Source of the DNA: Zoroaster sp. YZ-2022
Taxonomy: Eukaryota > Echinodermata > Asteroidea > Forcipulatida > Zoroasteridae
Length of the DNA stretch: 64,000 nt
Direction of reading: 5' to 3'
Assembly: GCA_029582265.1 (NCBI GenBank)
Contig: CM055828.1
Location: 8,593,902 to 8,657,901 of the forward strand
Below, piece by piece: positions 35,164 to 49,362 of this stretch (position 1 is the stretch's first letter; every line of letters starts with the position of its first letter). A model generated the notes under the pieces. That model was not told the DNA's origin. It did not search any database and saw only the letters and a program-made list of their open reading frames with translations. The position numbers and the translations under genes are program-made.

Positions 35164-38100
35164 GTTTGTTTTCATCTCTCAAAAGCTTTAGACAAATAAC
35201 GATATTCGTTAAGTTACTTCTCATGGAATGGCTCTCAAAAATACTATTTGTTAAAGAAAAAAAAACTAAATTCCAAGTAATTATACAACTTTGCAGACTT
35301 GAATGGTCTTAAAAAGTGAATAAAAATGAAATGTTGCCATGAAAAAGCTCATGGAATCCAGTTTGTCATACGGAGGAGCGATACCTCAGTTCATCAAATC
35401 AAAAGAAGATGAATATAAATTATTAATCCCTCGTGGCACTGTGGCAATATATCACATTTTCCCTTGGATCGTGTGAAATGTTTAGTACATGATGCTTGTT
35501 TGACCCATCATTCCGTACGTAGCCTTAGACACGTTCCTGGTAAATTGTACACAGTATATCAAGCTGGGAATATATATTACGTCCACGCCAACTATTTATA
35601 AACCTGGGAGTAGGAATTGTGTAGGACTACATGCTCGTATAACGAGTGGCCATCTGCTGTCGTTAGGGTGCAAATATCAATGTATGTACAGATATGACTC
35701 ATCCTTTGCTTACGACAATACGGGGGTCGTAGCTCTCAATATAGATTGCAGTTGGCTCATGGCCATACATCTGATGTGTAGTGCAGTGACACAGATGGTC
35801 GAGTATACATGTAATATCTGTGCGTTTTCTTTTGCCCAAGGATTATTATTATTTAATATATTTATATATATATTTTTTTCATTCATAAGTATTTTTTTTA
35901 TTTTTTTTATTTTTTGCCTTTATTTTTAGAATGGGTCAATCACATGATACATGATATATAGGTCATTATGTTTTATAGCTGGAAGTTAATATTCACCATT
36001 GGCCATGATTGTATTGCAGTGGTTGTGAGATGGAATATTATGTATTTTGTTCAACCATGTACATGCACATACTGTACATGTACATGTATGTCAGCTGTTT
36101 AATATCAAACACAACTGACATTTTTTGCCTTCAGTTACACAGATACACCATGGGCACATACAGTATGCACATGGTATACATGGATCTGTTTTCGATTTGG
36201 GGATTTAATTTTGCTCAATGCGTATACATGTACCTAAATGATAACTTTGGGAGACATTCCCATAGACGTGTGCACAGCCAAAACCCTTACCCTAACCCTA
36301 CTTCTAACCATCACCCAATCCCCAAACTCTGTAAGTATTGGTTTAGCAGTCCAATGAATCGATTTAGGCTATTTCCGACAATAAAATTTTGCCTAGAAAG
36401 AGGAGTTAGATATTAATTATTAGGGAGACATATATTATATATATATATATATGTGGAAAATGTGATTATTATCGAAGGAAAACCTAAAGAATTATATGTA
36501 CAGTACATGTATGTGGACATGACCTCTTCTACGTATGTAGTGAATTACATTATTGTATGTGTACAGTGTATGGTGAATCTGCTCTGGCCATGGAACTTAT
36601 GTGACAAGGAAAATAATAGTTTGATTGCAGATTGCTTACCTGCATTGGAGAGCTGTGTACCGGTCATGGACTTGTGTAACTGGTCATGTGTAATATGAAA
36701 CAAGAAGAAGCATAAAAATAAATTACTACTAATACATATGTACAATGGGTGGGTGGGGGGGGGGCCAAAATGTTGAAGGTTTCTGGCCAGTGCGCATGTC
36801 ATCTACATTTGTACATGTGTACCTCAATTCATTGTTTCATTTGTTGTGGTTAGTTTATTGTTTACTTGTTTTTTAAATGTTTTTAATTGCCAAATTGTAG
36901 CTCTATTTCCAGTTCATTTTTTGTTAATTCACAAAAAAAAATCAAATAATTTTTATACATTTATAGTGGGTATTTAGTTCTGCATGGAGCAGTTTTGACT
37001 AAGGTTTGTACAAACAAATTAATCCTGATGGTATTATTTGACTTTTATTGATTAAATCTTTTCTTAAGGGAACAAAAAATGATTTGGTAATTTGTAAAAA
37101 TAATCTCAAATAAATGCCGTATATTTGGTGAACTTCCTAAATATAGTCTGACCAGTCTTCGTTCAATATTTTATGCATTTTATTTGATCTAATAAGAACC
37201 CCAACACGGCAATAGTTTAAGTTCAAATCTAAAATTTGTATTTATAACTTGTATCTATTCGCATCAGAGGCAATATATTTAATACATAAATGTACAGTGT
37301 ACACCCACATACATGTATACTCACTGTACATGTATGTACCAGTACCTTTGCTAATATTTCACTATTACATGCTCCATAAAAATCAATAATCACACTTCCG
37401 CTTGTGTTGTCCGCTCGTCGATATATCCATCTTGCATTTTTTTTTCTTCAAAGTTTTAATATGCTGCCAATTAATCTGAACAGTGAGGGGAACACTCGCT
37501 ATATCCTTGGCATATACAATGTACATGTACGCAAGGGATATAATGAGCTTGTGACGCTGACATTGTTAATAGATGGCTGCTGTTAATTAACGAGTGTGAC
37601 ACAGACACAATGTGCAGAGGACTAGAAACCCCTCTGAAGGTGTTCTGTTTATAGCGGACAACTTCAGCAGTTGCAAACCTGTTTTGCCCTTTTGAGGCAT
37701 CTACCCTACCATGTGTATGGGATCATGATGTATACATTTGTCAGTATTTCATAGTTTGAAACAGTTACTCAAATTAAAAATGGTCTCTTTTTTTGTAGGC
37801 AGTTTGAGTTAATTAGGTATTTTTAAGAGATTAAATGATAAAATGATTTCATTATTTTTAGCTTCTAAGGAAAAGGAAAAACCTGATAATTATGGAAGTA
37901 CTTAGACAGTCTTCTCATATACACAATGTATGTGTCTTCAAATTAAATCTGTTCATTGTGGCCACCTGTCATTGTAAGCAACTAGGGCTGTGTCGGGTAT
38001 CCGGGTATCCGGATACCCGACCGAAATGGTCATTACCCGGTTCCATTTTTCGGTTCCAATTACCCGTAAACGACTTTAAAAAATTCGGACTTTTAAAACA

Positions 38101-41100
38101 TTTGAGCGGTGCAAACATAAATCTGTGACTCTTGAACAATGTAATGTTTACACTTTTACAGACAATTATCTTTAAATTCAAGAGATTACATTCCAATAAA
38201 GAAAAGATCGATAGTATGGTATCCTCTGTATTATAAAAGTCAATTTGTTACCATTTACAGTACATGTATTTGTATACCACCGGAGGCATGTTTTCAACAA
38301 TAATGAAAACGGGTATTCGGGTATCTGAAGTTTCCTGATGTCGGGTATCCGGTTCCAAAAATATCCGAAAACGCACAGCCTTATAAGCAACCTGTCCATT
38401 ATGGCAACGTTTTGTCAGTTAGTGCCATTGGTTCCAACTTCAGTATAAAAGGGTTAAAACAAATATAATTGGTTAATGTTGTAATTAGGGGGTGCCAACT
38501 GTCAAGGTGTATTCTTCTCAATGCAATCAAGAATGTACATGTACAGAACAGAGGTTGTTATTGGATTCTATTGCTGTACTACAGAATTCAGAGGGGCTGG
38601 TGATATCTTGTTGCTGGGATTATTTAATGGATTGCTGTTGTAAACACAAAACCTTTGATTTGGCTACCTAGTCAGAAAATAATTATTGACACTGAATCAT
38701 ATTTTCTTATTTTTGTTCTTTTCAGGCGGGTATACGTCCTTCAAAACCTCCTTCCCGTACCTGTGTGAGTCCCAGGACCAACCACAATGCACCATGCTTG
38801 GCCCAACCCTGTCGCAACCATGCCTTCCTGTTGCCAAAGTCGGACCAACTCGCGTCCTTAACTACCTCTACGTTGGTTCACAGCAGGATGTCCTAAATGA
38901 GGACATTATGCGAGCTAATGGCATCAACTACGTGCTGAATGTGAGCAAGACGTGCCCCTCGCCGAGGCACATTGCACCCGGCCACTTCCATCGGATACCG
39001 GTGAGGGACAACTATGGGGAGAAGCTGCTACCATGGTTTGAGGATGCCATGGACTTCATTGGTAAGCTTTGGGCAAATTTCATTTAAAAATTTTTTTTAA
39101 GTGAACATTTGTCAAAAATGTTAGGATGCCCATGGAATATGAATATAAAGTTCATAACTTTGACAAATTATGTTTGCCCTATCATCATTTTTTTAATTAT
39201 TATTTTTTTTGGAACCAACAGAAAAAGTGAGGTCAGACAATGGGTGTGTCATTGTCCACTGTTTGGCCGGAATCTCCCGGTCACCAACGGTCGCTATTGC
39301 GTACATCATGAAGCATATGAACATGAATGTTGACGATGCGTACAAGTGAGTAATTGACATTAATGGTTTTAGACCTTAAGCATGCAATAGCTATCATATG
39401 GTTTTTGTTAATAAACACGTACATGTAGATGAGAATTAAAATGAGGCTCATGTCAACAATAAACTGGTGCTTTGTCAAACTGATATTTTCATTGTAATTT
39501 TGATTGATGGTCAGGCAACCAGATGGCCGCAACATTTTATTTTTTTTCATTAGTTTTCATTGCTTTGTTTTTACATAACCTGCATGTACAGTACTACAAA
39601 GGATGATGTTATTGCAGTTGAATTTTAAAATAGTTCAAAGGATGCATGAATACACATTATGATGCATTGACGCCAGATCTTAAAGGAACTCGCCCAGTTT
39701 CTGATAACATGAAGGGAGGAAAGACGCCGAATCTCATCTTTTGCTTTCTTATTTTCCTCGTTTGTTTTGTTGCTTCTTCAAAAATCTAAACTTTTACAGA
39801 TATTGAGAAATTTGAGTAGATTTTGTGCAGTTCCATAAAGTTGACTTTAAATAATTGCAGTTCTCAGAAAGTCGGTATTTTCAGTGATGTGCCCAAGCTT
39901 TCACTGTTTTTTATTTCATTTCCTGTTCAGATATGTCAAGGAGAAGCGCCAATCTATCTCACCGAACTTCAACTTCCTCGGCCAACTCCTGGAGTTTGAG
40001 AAGCGCCTCCACGGAGAGAAGCCAACCACTGCTTCATTCTCAGACTCTACAACAACAACAACAACAACAACAAATAGCCAGACTACCTCTGTTTCCAACG
40101 ACTCAAAACCAGCATCATGTCAAGTGCAATCGACAGCTGATGTCAAGTCACCGCTAACCTCGGCAGCCACCCCGACTGTCCGAATTTCGAAGCCCGGGGC
40201 TCCTTTTCCAGAACCGATCCTTTTGACGGAGGAGCACCGGCCAGTCGTTGCGGAACCTACTACCCCCTCAAGTGCCGAACCTAGAACTTATAAGAGATCT
40301 ATAAGCCAGCAGAAGGAAGGGGAGGTATCAGTTGCGTCAGGAATTCAAAGTCCCAAGTTTCATAGAACAATACCCAGACCAAGTGGGCTTGATGTCAAAG
40401 TGTCCAAAATTGGGCCGATCTTTTTGGGCTCCCCACCCTTGTCCGACTCTAAGAAGCCACGGTCTGGTAACAACAGTCCATGTGGTGGCCTTTTGGACCA
40501 ACTGGCATGGGGTACCAGTCACCTCAGCGTCAACTCACCGGAGGTCCGCCTGAAGAATCCATTTGTGGAGGCCTGTGTGAGATTCGCAGTGTCACGGGCT
40601 CGGGAGGAAGCAGAGAACCACACTCAAGAGGAAGTCCCGACGAGCCAAAAAGGTGACACTAAAGTTGTCCAGATACCCACAGACAGTGAAACACCTGTTA
40701 ATGTTCCCTTAGAACTGCTAAAAACTCAGACTCAAGGACCTGCTGCACCAATCCTTGAAACTGACAAGGCTGGAATTCAAAAGTCAGCAGCCAGTATCCT
40801 CGAGTCCAAGAACACTGAAATGCAAGAGCGAGCAGCCACCCACGTACCAAATATTCAAAGTTGTAATTCCAGAGGGGTTGTCCCCACTAAGAAGGAGGAG
40901 CAGAGGAAATGCGTCGATTTGAAGCGATTGGTTAATGTCAAGTCGGATTGCAGAACCAAGGGTAAAGGGAGGTGCAAGTCTCCTCGTCCTTGCAGCCCAC
41001 GACCGTTGCAGACATCTCCGAAACAGACCCTGACAGGCAAGTTGCAGGTCAACGTCAAGCCTGGTAAGGAGTCGCTCCCGATCAAGACCAAAAAGGTGCC

Positions 41101-42013
41101 CTCACCAAGTGAAACATCTGTTGGCTTTCAGTTTGGCCGAACACGGGTTGGGAAATTTGTGGAGGCTGTACTTCCGAACACAGGGACCAAATGTAAGACG
41201 GGTAAAGCCAAGTCCAAGGACTTGCCACAACTCATGATGGCCAAGAGAGTCCACGTGCAGCTGGAAACGCCGAGTCAATTGTCGCAAAGCGCTGGGAATA
41301 AAAGCGTTTCTCCAAACGATTCTCTGAATCCATTCTTTTCTCGACAAATCAGCTCGCAATCTCAGAGTAGTGAAAATAGTTCAGGGATATCACCATCGTG
41401 TGAAAGTGAATCTGGATCCTTTGTTGAAAACATCCCCAGTAGCGCCGGGATCTCTCCAATCTCCCCTGGCCAATCCCCAGATCTATTTGATAGTCTTGGA
41501 AATTTAGTGCGTACACCTTTACTGACAGAGGTAAAGTCATGTCCAACCTTTTCTACCATAACGGAGGCAGATAGTTCACACACTTCTGGGCAGAATTCAA
41601 ACACATCCGTTATAGCAACAGAAGAATGTAAGACCAATGTTTGGCAGAGGCGAAAAGATTGTGGTTACAGCTGTGAGGAGCCAACCAGACCGGATCCCTC
41701 GCCCATGGAAAGATTGGGCGGGTATGGCCCAAAACGTGGCTACATACTCTCGGACCACACGGACTGCGAACGAAATGACACACGCTGCAGCCGTAAAACA
41801 CCCATGGTGGTCGCCGGTCGCAGTGCGTCTTGTGAAGAAATCAGCTCCTGTGCTCGAGAGGCAGTGTCCGAAATTGTCGTCAGACCGAGACGAGAGATCA
41901 TTGATCTGAGCAGCTATGGTGGTATGGATGGTGAGGAAGATGATTATGATAGTCGCTCGCTGAGTAGCCAGCGCTCGCTTAGTAGCAGTTGTGAGATGAT
42001 TGAGGTCTCATGA
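34986..42013 (+). CDS. DUSP16: dual-specificity MAP-kinase phosphatase, DUSP8/DUSP16 type (5' incomplete)
   Basis: Four exons (34986-35163, 38726-39061, 39222-39345, 39931-42013) join in phase to give 906 residues plus stop. In order: the end of the rhodanese/MAPK-binding domain (VIVYDQSTQDVSRLS, about residues 20-34), then the catalytic domain with general-acid Asp in PVRDNYGEKLLPW, catalytic Cys in HCLAGISRS (about residue 185), and VKEKRQSISPNFNFLGQLL. A tail of about 690 residues follows, rich in Ser, Pro and Thr, with a poly-Thr run. The family removes phosphate from Thr and Tyr of JNK/p38 kinases. The tail ends SSSCEMIEVS, matching the conserved end of vertebrate DUSP8/DUSP16; an invertebrate gene would be co-orthologous to both, so the symbol is provisional. 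The visible piece alone exceeds the usual 620-670 residues because of the tail. N-terminal exons are missing. Confidence 0.95.
35164..38725. other. intron of the DUSP gene
   Basis: A 3562-bp intron bounded by GTTTGT and TTCTTTTCAG. It contains AT-rich tracts, (AT)n near 36430-36453, G-run sequence near 36749-36766, and a complete hAT MITE at 37983-38383. No exon or RNA gene was seen inside. Confidence 0.85.
37983..38383 (+). mobile_element. hAT-type MITE, TAGGGCTGTGC family, copy 3 (in DUSP intron)
   Basis: A 401-bp element with ends TAGGGCTGTG and GCACAGCCTTA and perfect 8-bp duplications TAAGCAAC (37975-37982 and 38384-38391). Same orientation and body as 3738-4132. Confidence 0.94.
38726..39061 (+). 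CDS. DUSP16: DUSP8/16 exon: linker and first half of catalytic domain
   Basis: Starts in phase 1 (GGYTSFKTSFPYLCES) and runs through LSQPCLPVAKVGPTRVLNYL, DVLNEDIMRANGINYVLNVS and the general-acid Asp codon at 39007-39009 (PVRDNYGEKLLPW). It ends ...DFI plus one base before GTAAGC. 111 complete codons. Confidence 0.95.
39222..39345 (+). CDS. DUSP16: DUSP8/16 exon: catalytic P-loop
   Basis: Encodes EKVRSDNGCVIVHCLAGISR then SPTVAIAYIMKHM. The nucleophile Cys codon is at 39260-39262 in the HCxxGxxR signature. Flanking introns are 160 and 585 bp; the donor is GTGAGT. Confidence 0.96.
39931..42013 (+). CDS. DUSP16: DUSP8/16 last exon: end of catalytic domain and long C-terminal tail
   Basis: Begins after TTCCTGTTCAG in phase with YVKEKRQSISPNFNFLGQLL, the last conserved block of the phosphatase fold. 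The remainder is a single open exon for a largely disordered tail of about 690 residues: poly-Thr from an ACA repeat (about 40048-40072), Ser/Pro clusters, basic patches (KGKGRCKSPRPCSPRPL), an acidic segment (GEEDDYDSRS) and the conserved terminal MIEVS. Stop TGA is at 42011-42013. Open frames on other strands here are shadows. Confidence 0.95.
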
Positions 42014-45000
42014 TACAAGCAACCACTCCATGAGCCATTGAGGTTTTTTAAATGGAATGCACACCTTTGGTAATGACCCAATTACAAAATGAATGAATCA
42101 TAATCTAATAACTTAATTAATGTGGAGATGATACCAAACATCCTGAGAAATTATTCCGTTTGACATGCTGTCAATTTTCAGAAAATGTGTTTTGAAATTG
42201 ATCGTTGCAGGGATCCATTTTTGAAATTAGAATGAATGCAAAACAATCGAATACATTTTCTTGTTAATGAAAATATGAAATGAGCTGAAGCTTACACAGC
42301 TGGGTTACTATTCATCTCTCCTGATTATTTCAAAATATGGATGCATTTACAGACATTTTACCAATGGTGTACAATACCTTTAAAAACAAGAAAGGGTATA
42401 TTTACGACACTGAAATATCCACTACTAAGTCATTGAAATAAGCTTTCCAAAAAACAAAAAAATATTAAATGATATATTTTTTTTGCAAGTGATGTTTCAT
42501 CCAACAAGTTCCCGTCAAATTTCACCGATGTTTGATTTTCGGCAGAAGGTTTTTGTGTTTATTTCAGAGCATTGTTGTGACTTAAGTTTAGATCGTTTTA
42601 TTCATCAATTCATTTATGTGCAACCGAAACGTACATGTATTTAGTTTCTAGGAAAGAGACAATATGCATAATAAAGCAAGTAGTGATGATGAGTCATTAT
42701 TTAGTTCCTATTCAGTACACTCTCTGTGCTTTCTGTTTGACAGAAAATTAATAAGTATTTTTCTGTATTTATGTATATTTTACACAAATTATTTGTATAT
42801 ACTGACAAGCCAGGTGGCGCATTTAATTATGTCTTGTATATTATTATTATCTTCAATTCTTACAGTGGCGTATACACGTATCAGTATACCTGTTCATTTT
42901 CATGCTGCTTAACGGACACTGACTATTTTTGGAAGTAAATTAAAGGTATGGGACACAGTAGAGGGGATAATTTTCTCATAACTGACAATGCAAAAATATA
43001 ATTAATTTAGAGACTAATTTACAGTTTTTTTGCAATTCTGCTTGACAAACTCTTTGCTTTTGTAGTTCATAGATGGGAGGATAACCGACTGTGACAAAGA
43101 TATAGTATAATTTTTCATCATATTTATTTGATGTCGTATCATCCCCACACTCCTGATGGAATACTCCACTGTCTTGATTAAAAAGAAAGGAGCATCCACT
43201 TTCTGAGGGGTGAGTGTTAAGAGGCACATGTAAACAGTACAATTTAAAACCCTTATGATTCCAGCCTCTTTGCCACCCTTGAATGAATGGAAAAATCCTT
43301 TTTGTTTGTAATGAAATGGAGTGGACCATTAGGCTATGTGGGGGAAAGATGTGTTTTTTTAAAACCTCAAATAGAACACCCATCAGAATGTTGTATTTTA
43401 GTTGATGTCAGATTCATTCAATTTTACAGAATGTAGAGTATTTGATTCTTTGGTTGAATACTTTTGTCTTACACTGAAGTTTTTAGGATTGATACATTTT
43501 GTGACTTTTGCGTGAAGTTGAGTATGACATATTTGTGAAAGAGTCCAATTGAAAGTAATTTTTAACTACCTCCAGATGTTGTAGAAAATGACTATATAAT
43601 ATTCTATCTTCATGAGAGTGTCTTGTGTTAGCGAAGGTAAAAAGATAAACAAATGGTAACAAAGAGTTAGACTGAGAAGTGTGGACCTTTTTCTATTAGA
43701 ATTTATCAACTAGTCATTGAATTATTGAATTATTGAATTATTGTCTATTTTTGATGTTCCCTATGGTACATACATACATGTATAAATTGTTATGAAAATC
43801 GCTCTTTAGGAATGAGTCCACAAAATGTAGCCTATTATTTTGGTGTTTTAGATTTGTTCCTTGCATAATTCCCACCCCCACCACTCCCCACCACCCCCCA
43901 CCACCACCCCCACCACCCCCCAAAAAAATGTGACATGTTTGCCATATGAGGGTACAACTGCAATCCCCACTACACTCAAATAGGATGAAAATGGTCTGAA
44001 ACCCTGACTTCCTATGAACAACATCTTTAAATGTTTTGCTGGTCACCTGACTCTAAAATGGGGCTCCCACTTGAGTTTTTCATATAACTGATGTTGATTA
44101 TTCCATTTTGACATGGGTGTGGAGTTATAAAGGAAACAGCTTCTAATGTGACCAATTTGTTGAAAGCAAGGATCAGTTATGAAATGCATTTGATCTGTTG
44201 AACAGTTTGTGGGTGTTGAAAATTTCAATATTTTGATGATGTCTCTGGACTCGCGTGTATGTAAAGAGTGCCTTCTGAACACAACCAAGAGAGGCTTGTT
44301 GATGATGGAAATATTGGGTTAATTTACTTGGTATTACATATACATGGTCCACGATCAGATAAACCCAATCCATTTTTCAAGTTAGTTATCTGGAGATACA
44401 CTTGCAGTAACACCCTTAATAGTGTAAACTCAAAAACTGAGCAGTCTTTAAACACTTAACCCACTTCACACCTCCAAACAGATTCTTTCGGGGCAGAAAT
44501 GAGTTGCAAACAGGGGTGATCAGTGGCATTTCTATGACATTTTATACAAAATCTTAATTTTAAAAGCAGATTGTTGTTTAAACATACGTTAGTCGGTTAG
44601 TGAAGCCAAAAAAGTTAAAAATTTATAAAATCCAAATAAGTATTTGCCAACCATGCAATTATGTGAAATGTAAAATTTGAAGTCATGGTGACATAACAAG
44701 TAATTTGGGTAGCCCTGTAATTAGATACACATTGTAGTCATGAGCATTAAATGACATGAATGTGTTCCGTTGCTATCCGTCTGTTTCATCACGTTTAGTT
44801 CAAATCAGACATGCTGAGACATGCCCCTGTCTGCATAGAACACAGGATGCTTTTAATATTATATGTCTCCTGTTCAATGTATTATAAAACCCATTATTGT
44901 TGGTGTAGCATATATGCAAGCGAAAACCAAAAACATGTGCTTCGGAAGTATCCATATCTGACACAACCTGTACCAAGAGAAAAGAATAATATAAAATTTG

Positions 45001-48000
45001 AGAAAAAACCCAAGTGGGTTTGTTCAGTTTAGGGAAATACATGTAGGTCACAGAGCCTTGTGGAAATAAACGGTAGGAGAGGGAAAACTAGGGATGAAAA
45101 ATTATCCGTAATGCGGGTCGGAAGTGATGTGGTCTGTTTAGACCAATCCTCTTAGATATCCTATGACTCATACGTGCAGTACTTTACTGTGCGGTCGGTC
45201 ATCTGTGCAAACAGACATCATTTTTTTCATACAAATCCTTGTACAGTTGTGCAGGATTTTTCATTATGGTTTGTGTCCGAGTCGGTGACTGCGTGGTTTG
45301 GGGATAAATTCAGACCCTCTGAAATGAAATCAAAATGTTTTTCAAAAAGTTTTGCCATGTAGTCTTCTCAAAAGCTTGTCTGTATTGATTTTGTCTTTCC
45401 ATGCAAGTTATGACTATCACTGTGTCATGTTCATTTGACAATTTTTCTCTGAAGTGAAAATTTGCATTGTTGAATTGTGTTTATTGTACAAATATGTGTT
45501 TAAATTCAAAACAAGTAGCCCATTCTGTCTTTGTGTGCTAATGTTGGTGGCATGACTCTTATTAAAGTTAATCCAGGGTGACTCATGAAATTGTAAATTA
45601 ATGTACATTTCTATAAACGACAAATTTACTTCATTAAATCCTGCTATATCAAAGATAAAATGGGCTCATTAAAAATGTATGAAAACTCACAAAATGTTTG
45701 GTGCTTAGTATATTTTTGTGCCTTGAGATAAGACTAGCCACAGAAATTTATGATGTGATTTTACGGTTGTTTTTGGTGTTAATATCAAAAGATTATGGTG
45801 TCAGTGTGCCAAATTGGTTTATAGTTATGCTTTGATCCAGTTTATAGTTAACAAAAATAAATTGTTGAACTGTTAACTTGGTTTAAGAGCTCATCACAGT
45901 AAACTGGTTATGTTCTGCAGTTAGTTGTTCAGTTATATGTTAAATCAGTTTGAAGTTATGCATTGAACTAGTTTATATAGTTATGAACATGAATTGTGTA
46001 ACTGTTAACTTGGTTTAAGAGCTTTTCACAATAAACCGGTTATGTTCAGCAGTTAGTTTGCAGTTATTCAATCAGTTTAAAGTTATGCATTGAACCAAAA
46101 CTGGTTGATGTACATGTATGTTCTTGCAGTTAGATAATATATTCAGTTAAGTGTTGTTATCAACTGTGTACTGGGAAATCGTATTGGTTAATGGCACTTT
46201 TGTTCTTCACTATATTCATGCTGATTCTGTTTTAAAGATAACAGTTACATTTATAATCAATGTTCCATGGCAATATTTGTCTTGGTGTTATATAAGGAGG
46301 TTGCCAGTTTACAAACATAAAATCCATGTTTAAGAAGATATTTCATGCTTCGAAAAAATGTAGTGAGACTTGTCTATGTATCATGCAATCACTATTGTCT
46401 ATCCCTACTTGTTAAAATTAACCAAATGGTACTCTCAAATTTTGGAATTAGAATTAATTCAGGCAACATTTTTGAAGCTCGTTTTTTGACAGTTAAATAG
46501 CAAAGAACCCTGACATTTTATTGACACACAAGATATAAAATGTTATAATTCATCGTCGTTAGGGATTGGACTGTGAACCGCCACACTTCAAAGCCACACT
46601 GCTTTAGACCACTTCATCACCACGCTTTACAGATTTGCAGCATGAAGTTGAACAGAATATTTACACATATGTGACACTGTGATACTTGAAAAAAATACTC
46701 AATATCACCATCATACTTAAATTAGTTGGGATGGGATGGGCTGAAGTATGTCCTATCCAATCACCAAAGCTCTAATACAAATCCTCTTAACCCAGTTTTA
46801 TAGAGCTGCCCAAGCAGTCAAAACATGTTTACCTGAAACATTTTGCTTTGGAGCAGGTTTTGTTGGACACCAGCCAAATTTTCATGAAGAATGTACATTC
46901 TTTGGCTGGTAGTCTGTTTTATATTGTGTTATAGCAAAACTATTTTGTTAGCAGAATTATTTGCTTAGCAGCTCTGTGAAATATCCCCAGTGTGAGGCAA
47001 CAGGCAGTTGCTAGGTGTTTTAGTATGTTGTTATGTGTATGTTGCAGACATGATGTCCATGATAGATTTTGAAATTAGTTGTCTGTAAAATGTTTAACCA
47101 TCACTGGATTAGAAACTAGGGGTGAAAATATGCTTCCCTTCCTACCCCTAACAGATAATTACTCCTAATCTCATGTATTTTCCTTTTAAAACCATTATCA
47201 ATAACCTCCAAACTTGACTGTATATCTTTGAAACTTATGAATGTGTGAATTTTATTACCTGTAGAGAATATTGCTGTTCATATTTATTTAACTTTTTGCC
47301 AAGAACACAATATATAATGGATATATAATTCTTCAATATTGTTACTTAGAGGTCCAAAATTTATTTGTGAATTTCTGTATTTTTGGTGGCACTTCTGGTA
47401 ACTGAGAAAAAAAGTCTATATTTAGGTGTTGAAAACTTGTGTTCTTGCCTTCGTTGTAAAGAAAAATATTTTGTTAGATGTACACATGTACAAAAAAAGG
47501 TAATGTTATAACTTCCACTGATTGTACAATGAAGTAGAATGGGTTCACTTTGTGTTCATTTTGAAATTCTTCATAACGGCAAATTTGATTGGTCAAGAGG
47601 TGTCTTTCTAACTTATAATTACTTTACCAACCAATGGGACAAGTTGTTATATGAAAACGGGGACAATTTATTTAAAAAAAAGAAACCATTTGACCAGTTG
47701 TAAATAAGGAAGATTTGAACAATTGTGGCTAAGGTTTACTAGAAAGGATAAAAAGGAATGCAATTTTATGGTAAAACGTTTGTAGCTTAATAGACAAATG
47801 ACTAGTTTCTCAAGACTTTGTAGCAGTTTTGTTTTCTTTTGTGTTATCTGTAAATGTGGAAGTGAGACGAGCAATAAAAAAAACGAATTACACATCTAAG
47901 GAGAGACTCTAAACCATGATGATGTTACAAGCTTTTCTTTGTTAGTCTTAGTTGTGTATTCACAGCGGAATTCAACTTGTGCGTATCATTCAGGCAATTG

Positions 48001-48194
48001 GCAGCTTTTGATGTCACATTTCGCTTCACATGAACTAGCCTTCTGAGTTATACTCTATGGGAAATGTAACCATGCAAGATGTAACCTTGTATGCGTTTAT
48101 ATCAGAACTAAAAGCAAGTGTGATGAGAGCTCACTTTTCTTGATGACAAAAACTAAATTCCTGAAAATTCCATAACATGTACAGGTGCTTTGGG
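42014..48194. other. 3' flank/UTR of the DUSP gene and intergenic DNA
   Basis: No further gene seen. The first part is presumably 3' UTR. It contains a C-rich CCACCCCC tract (43870-43922) and a diverged tandem duplication of about 130 bp at about 45820-46080 (TTAACTTGGTTTAAGAGCT occurs at about 45874 and 46005). Confidence 0.5.
42670..42675 (+). terminator. candidate poly(A) signal AATAAA
   Basis: First canonical AATAAA after the DUSP stop codon, about 660 bp downstream. Others occur further on (for example near 45064 and 45852), so the real 3' end is unknown. Confidence 0.35.
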
Positions 48195-48610
48195 TAAGCT
48201 TGGGCGATGTCAAATATCGCGATACCGTTTTTATTCGATTACGATATCGAGAACCTTTTTAAGTTATCGAGATATCAGCAAATTGCGATTAAAAAAATAT
48301 ATATTTCGATATAAAAATAAAAAATCGCCATTGTGAGTCATGTCAGGACAAAATTAGGACAGTCTTTTCAGCTTTCAGAAGTGACAAACAAAAGCCAACT
48401 ACTTCATAAGTACATACACACTACGCAAACGAATTTGCGATTTATTGTGACGCATTGTGATGCTTGTAGAGGGGTACATACCTGTGGTTATCAGTTCTAA
48501 AGCAATCATGCATGAATGAATAAAAACAAAATAATCGCGATACTATCGAAAATCGCGATATGTGTTTGCCAATATATCGTGGATGAAAAAAATCCATATC
48601 TCCCAATCAT
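48195..48610 (+). mobile_element. hAT-type MITE, TAAGCTTGGGCGAT family, copy 2
   Basis: Left end TAAGCTTGGGCGATG is intact. The interior matches 14844-15256 (TATCGCGATACC, ATCGAGAACCTTTT, GTAGAGGGGTACATACC). The right end is decayed (ATATCTCCCAAT), so no target duplication is visible. Confidence 0.88.
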
Positions 48611-49362
48611 TCACATCATAAATGGTATAAATGTACATTTATTCATCCAACCCTGTAAATAAACAAAGTGTAAATACATATCAGTGAAGTGCTAAATGCT
48701 ACATTTTAGAACACTTTCGTTGGAAAAAACCACAAAACAAATCATTGTCCTGGTTAAAGGTTAAGGTTAAAGCAACCTTTGTATTGTGTGAAATAGTGCT
48801 TTAGAGTGGAAGTATACTGTAAAAAGGAAACACATTATCACAAAACTGTTCAGCATCCAATTATGATATCACTAAAAAATTATTTTGACAAAATAATAAT
48901 TTGATGTATTTTTTATTCTAATTATTTCAATGTTTATCCAAACCTTTCAGGGATAAACCGTCTTTTCATTGACTACAATGACACCATTTCAAGAATTTCA
49001 AAGATTATATTTATCTTTTCTCAGACATAAACATTTTAAGATGAGGAAAAAAAAGTGGAGGCCTATCTGTATCAAATACTCAAATGACAAAAATCAATCC
49101 CATGGTCAAATTTCATACCTATGGAAACAATTACTTTGCTTAATACATGGTGTCATTTTCATGGAGGTACTAAGCATACACAATTTTGCCGAGTACAGAA
49201 AAGTTGCACTTTTCAAGAATAGGTTACCAACTAAATTGTCATGTAATGTATATTGCTTGTGGCTGGTTTTCATCTAAATGTTGCTTAGCAGATCAATTTA
49301 CTAAGCAATTTTTTCTGCTTAGTAGCTCTATGAAATTGGGCCATGGAGACAAATACAACACT

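Noticed and set aside
36276..36305. Interstitial telomere repeat (CCCTAA-like)
   Set aside because: Only two imperfect units; too short to separate from chance.
39884..39930. Start of the long DUSP open frame at an upstream ATG (39884-39930)
   Set aside because: The frame before 39931 is intron ending TTCCTGTTCAG; the joined exons match the family, so the upstream ATG is not the start.
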